In this document: positions 62,998 to 64,000 of the stretch, in pieces
How positions within the stretch are numbered: position 1 is the stretch's first letter
Layout: the number at the start of each line of letters is the position of its first letter
Assembly: GCA_031267795.1 (NCBI GenBank)
Contig: JAIRYK010000010.1
Location: 1-64,000 of the forward strand
DNA from: Candidatus Endomicrobiellum devescovinae
GTDB taxonomy: Bacteria; Elusimicrobiota; Endomicrobiia; Endomicrobiales; Endomicrobiaceae
Length of the DNA: 64,000 bases
Reading direction: 5' to 3'
Notes under the pieces: model-generated
What the model saw: only the letters and a program-made list of their open reading frames with translations
Told to the model about the DNA's origin: nothing
The model's database searches: none
Translations under genes and position numbers: made by a program

Positions 62998-64000
62998 ATG
63001 GTAATGGACTATATGTTGTCTGAAGAAGAAAAGATGATGGTTGAGACCGCAAGAACTATTGCGATTGAAAAAATGAAGCCTGTTAGAGAACATTATGATG
63101 AAAAAGAAGAGTTTCCGTGGGAGATTGTAAAAGAATTTGCCCAAGCTGACTTATGCGGAGTATATATTCCCGAAGAATATGGTGGTTTCGGAAAAGGTAT
63201 AATGGGATTGGTTCTTGTAGTTGAAGAGCTTTGCAAAGTTGATGGCGCAATAGCGTTATCTCTTGCCGCTACAGCGCTTGGAACTCTTCCTATTCTTATA
63301 GCTGGAAATGAAGAGCAAAAGAAAAAATATTTGCCAGATATTGCTTCAGGTAAAAAACTTGCGGCTTTTGGTTTGACTGAAGCTAATGCAGGTTCCGATG
63401 CGACTGGAATGACAACTACGGCTGTAAAAGATGGCGATTATTACGTGTTGAACGGAACGAAGTGCTTTATAACAAACGGCGGGGATGCTGAAACATATAC
63501 AATTTTTGCTAAGACAAATCCTGCTAGAGGAGCAAGAGGAATTTCTTGCTTTATAGTTGAAAAAGGAACAACTGGTTTTGAATTTGGTAAAAAAGAAAAG
63601 AAAATGGGCATAAAAGCTTCTTCTACTAGAGAACTTATATTTAACAATTGTAGAGTACATAAAGATCAGCTTTTAGGTAAAGAAGGGCACGGCTTGATGA
63701 TAGCTCAGGCGACATTGGATAATTCTCGTCCTGGTGTAGCTGCTCAGGCTTTGGGTATAGCTGCTGGCGCATTGGACGAAGCTGTAGATTATGCGAGGAA
63801 AAGAGTTCAGTTTGGTCAACCTATAGCCTCTTTTCAGGGAATACAGCACATGCTTGCTGATATGGCTACGGAAGTTGAAGCTGCAAGAGCTTTGCTTTAT
63901 GCTTCAGCTAGAATGATAGACGCAGGAACAGAAAAACGTACCAGCAAAGAATCTGCAATGGCTAAACTTTTCTGCTCTGAAGTAGCTATGAAAGTTACAA
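62998..64000 (+). CDS. Acyl-CoA dehydrogenase, 5' part
   Basis: The gene runs off the window after 334 codons. It has the three-domain order of the family: a helical N-terminus (LSEEEKMMVETARTIA), the middle FAD-binding domain with FGLTEANAGSDATGMTTTA and CFITNGGDAETY, and the start of the C-terminal helical domain with RVQFGQPIASFQGIQHMLAD. This is closest to bacterial butyryl-CoA dehydrogenases; the catalytic Glu lies beyond the window. AGAGGGG precedes the chosen ATG at 62998; ATG 63004 is also possible. Electron-transfer flavoprotein genes might follow downstream. Confidence 0.92.
   Translation, partial: MVMDYMLSEEEKMMVETARTIAIEKMKPVREHYDEKEEFPWEIVKEFAQADLCGVYIPEEYGGFGKGIMGLVLVVEELCKVDGAIALSLAATALGTLPILIAGNEEQKKKYLPDIASGKKLAAFGLTEANAGSDATGMTTTAVKDGDYYVLNGTKCFITNGGDAETYTIFAKTNPARGARGISCFIVEKGTTGFEFGKKEKKMGIKASSTRELIFNNCRVHKDQLLGKEGHGLMIAQATLDNSRPGVAAQALGIAAGALDEAVDYARKRVQFGQPIASFQGIQHMLADMATEVEAARALLYASARMIDAGTEKRTSKESAMAKLFCSEVAMKVT

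Overview
This is a low-GC bacterial window. The cell envelope is Gram-negative: it encodes signal peptides, autotransporter beta-barrels and ExbB/ExbD/TonB-type proteins. Gene content and style (AT-rich housekeeping operons, small secreted proteins of unknown family, many broken genes) fit an Elusimicrobiota member close to the Endomicrobium symbionts of termite-gut flagellates. That placement is an inference from memory of such genomes, not a database result.

Layout. 0-2 kb: end of a frameshifted histidine kinase/receiver gene, then two envelope proteins on the minus strand. 2-7 kb: rsmD, a RecB-type nuclease, a toxin remnant with its antitoxin, and argB-argD-argG. 7-13.4 kb: a Cys-rich secreted protein, an M23 endopeptidase, DUF1015, CvpA-like, gltX, DUF1844 and a flavin reductase. 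13.4-13.8 kb: three tRNAs. 13.9-21.7 kb: a proteostasis operon tig-clpP-clpX-lon running into two serine-pathway-like genes. 21.9-23 kb: a glycosyltransferase. 23.3-31.6 kb: an accessory envelope locus with two autotransporter-type proteins, small periplasmic proteins, a coiled-coil TolA-like protein, TonB, ExbB and ExbD. 31.7-42 kb: miaB, a lytic transglycosylase, mutS-mutL-miaA-murJ-uvrC-ogt, and a broken lipoate ligase. 42.6-53.1 kb: a CpXC protein, a split double SpoVG-like protein, two GGDEF proteins, coaD, a pseudopilin, a prepilin peptidase, a broken O-antigen ligase and surface-polysaccharide genes. 53.3-54.5 kb: two secreted proteins on the minus strand. 55-64 kb: ackA, yceD-rpmF-plsX-fabH-fabD-fabG-acpP-fabF, a disrupted rnc, and the start of an acyl-CoA dehydrogenase.

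The strongest theme is gene decay by small indels. I can see about ten reading frames disrupted by 1-2 bp changes, an 11-bp tandem duplication, a lost start or a lost 5' half, while essential operons are mostly intact. They cluster in envelope and accessory genes, as expected in a young host-restricted genome. Assembly error cannot be excluded from sequence alone. The most striking case is rnc: its frameshift lies in a perfect 23-bp inverted repeat with a 4-nt loop, and the extra CT is exactly what makes the palindrome perfect. The best candidates for new biology are the autotransporter/Ton locus, a secreted protein with a cysteine-protease-like GDCGLFAV motif, a His-rich secreted protein and an exported double SpoVG-like protein.
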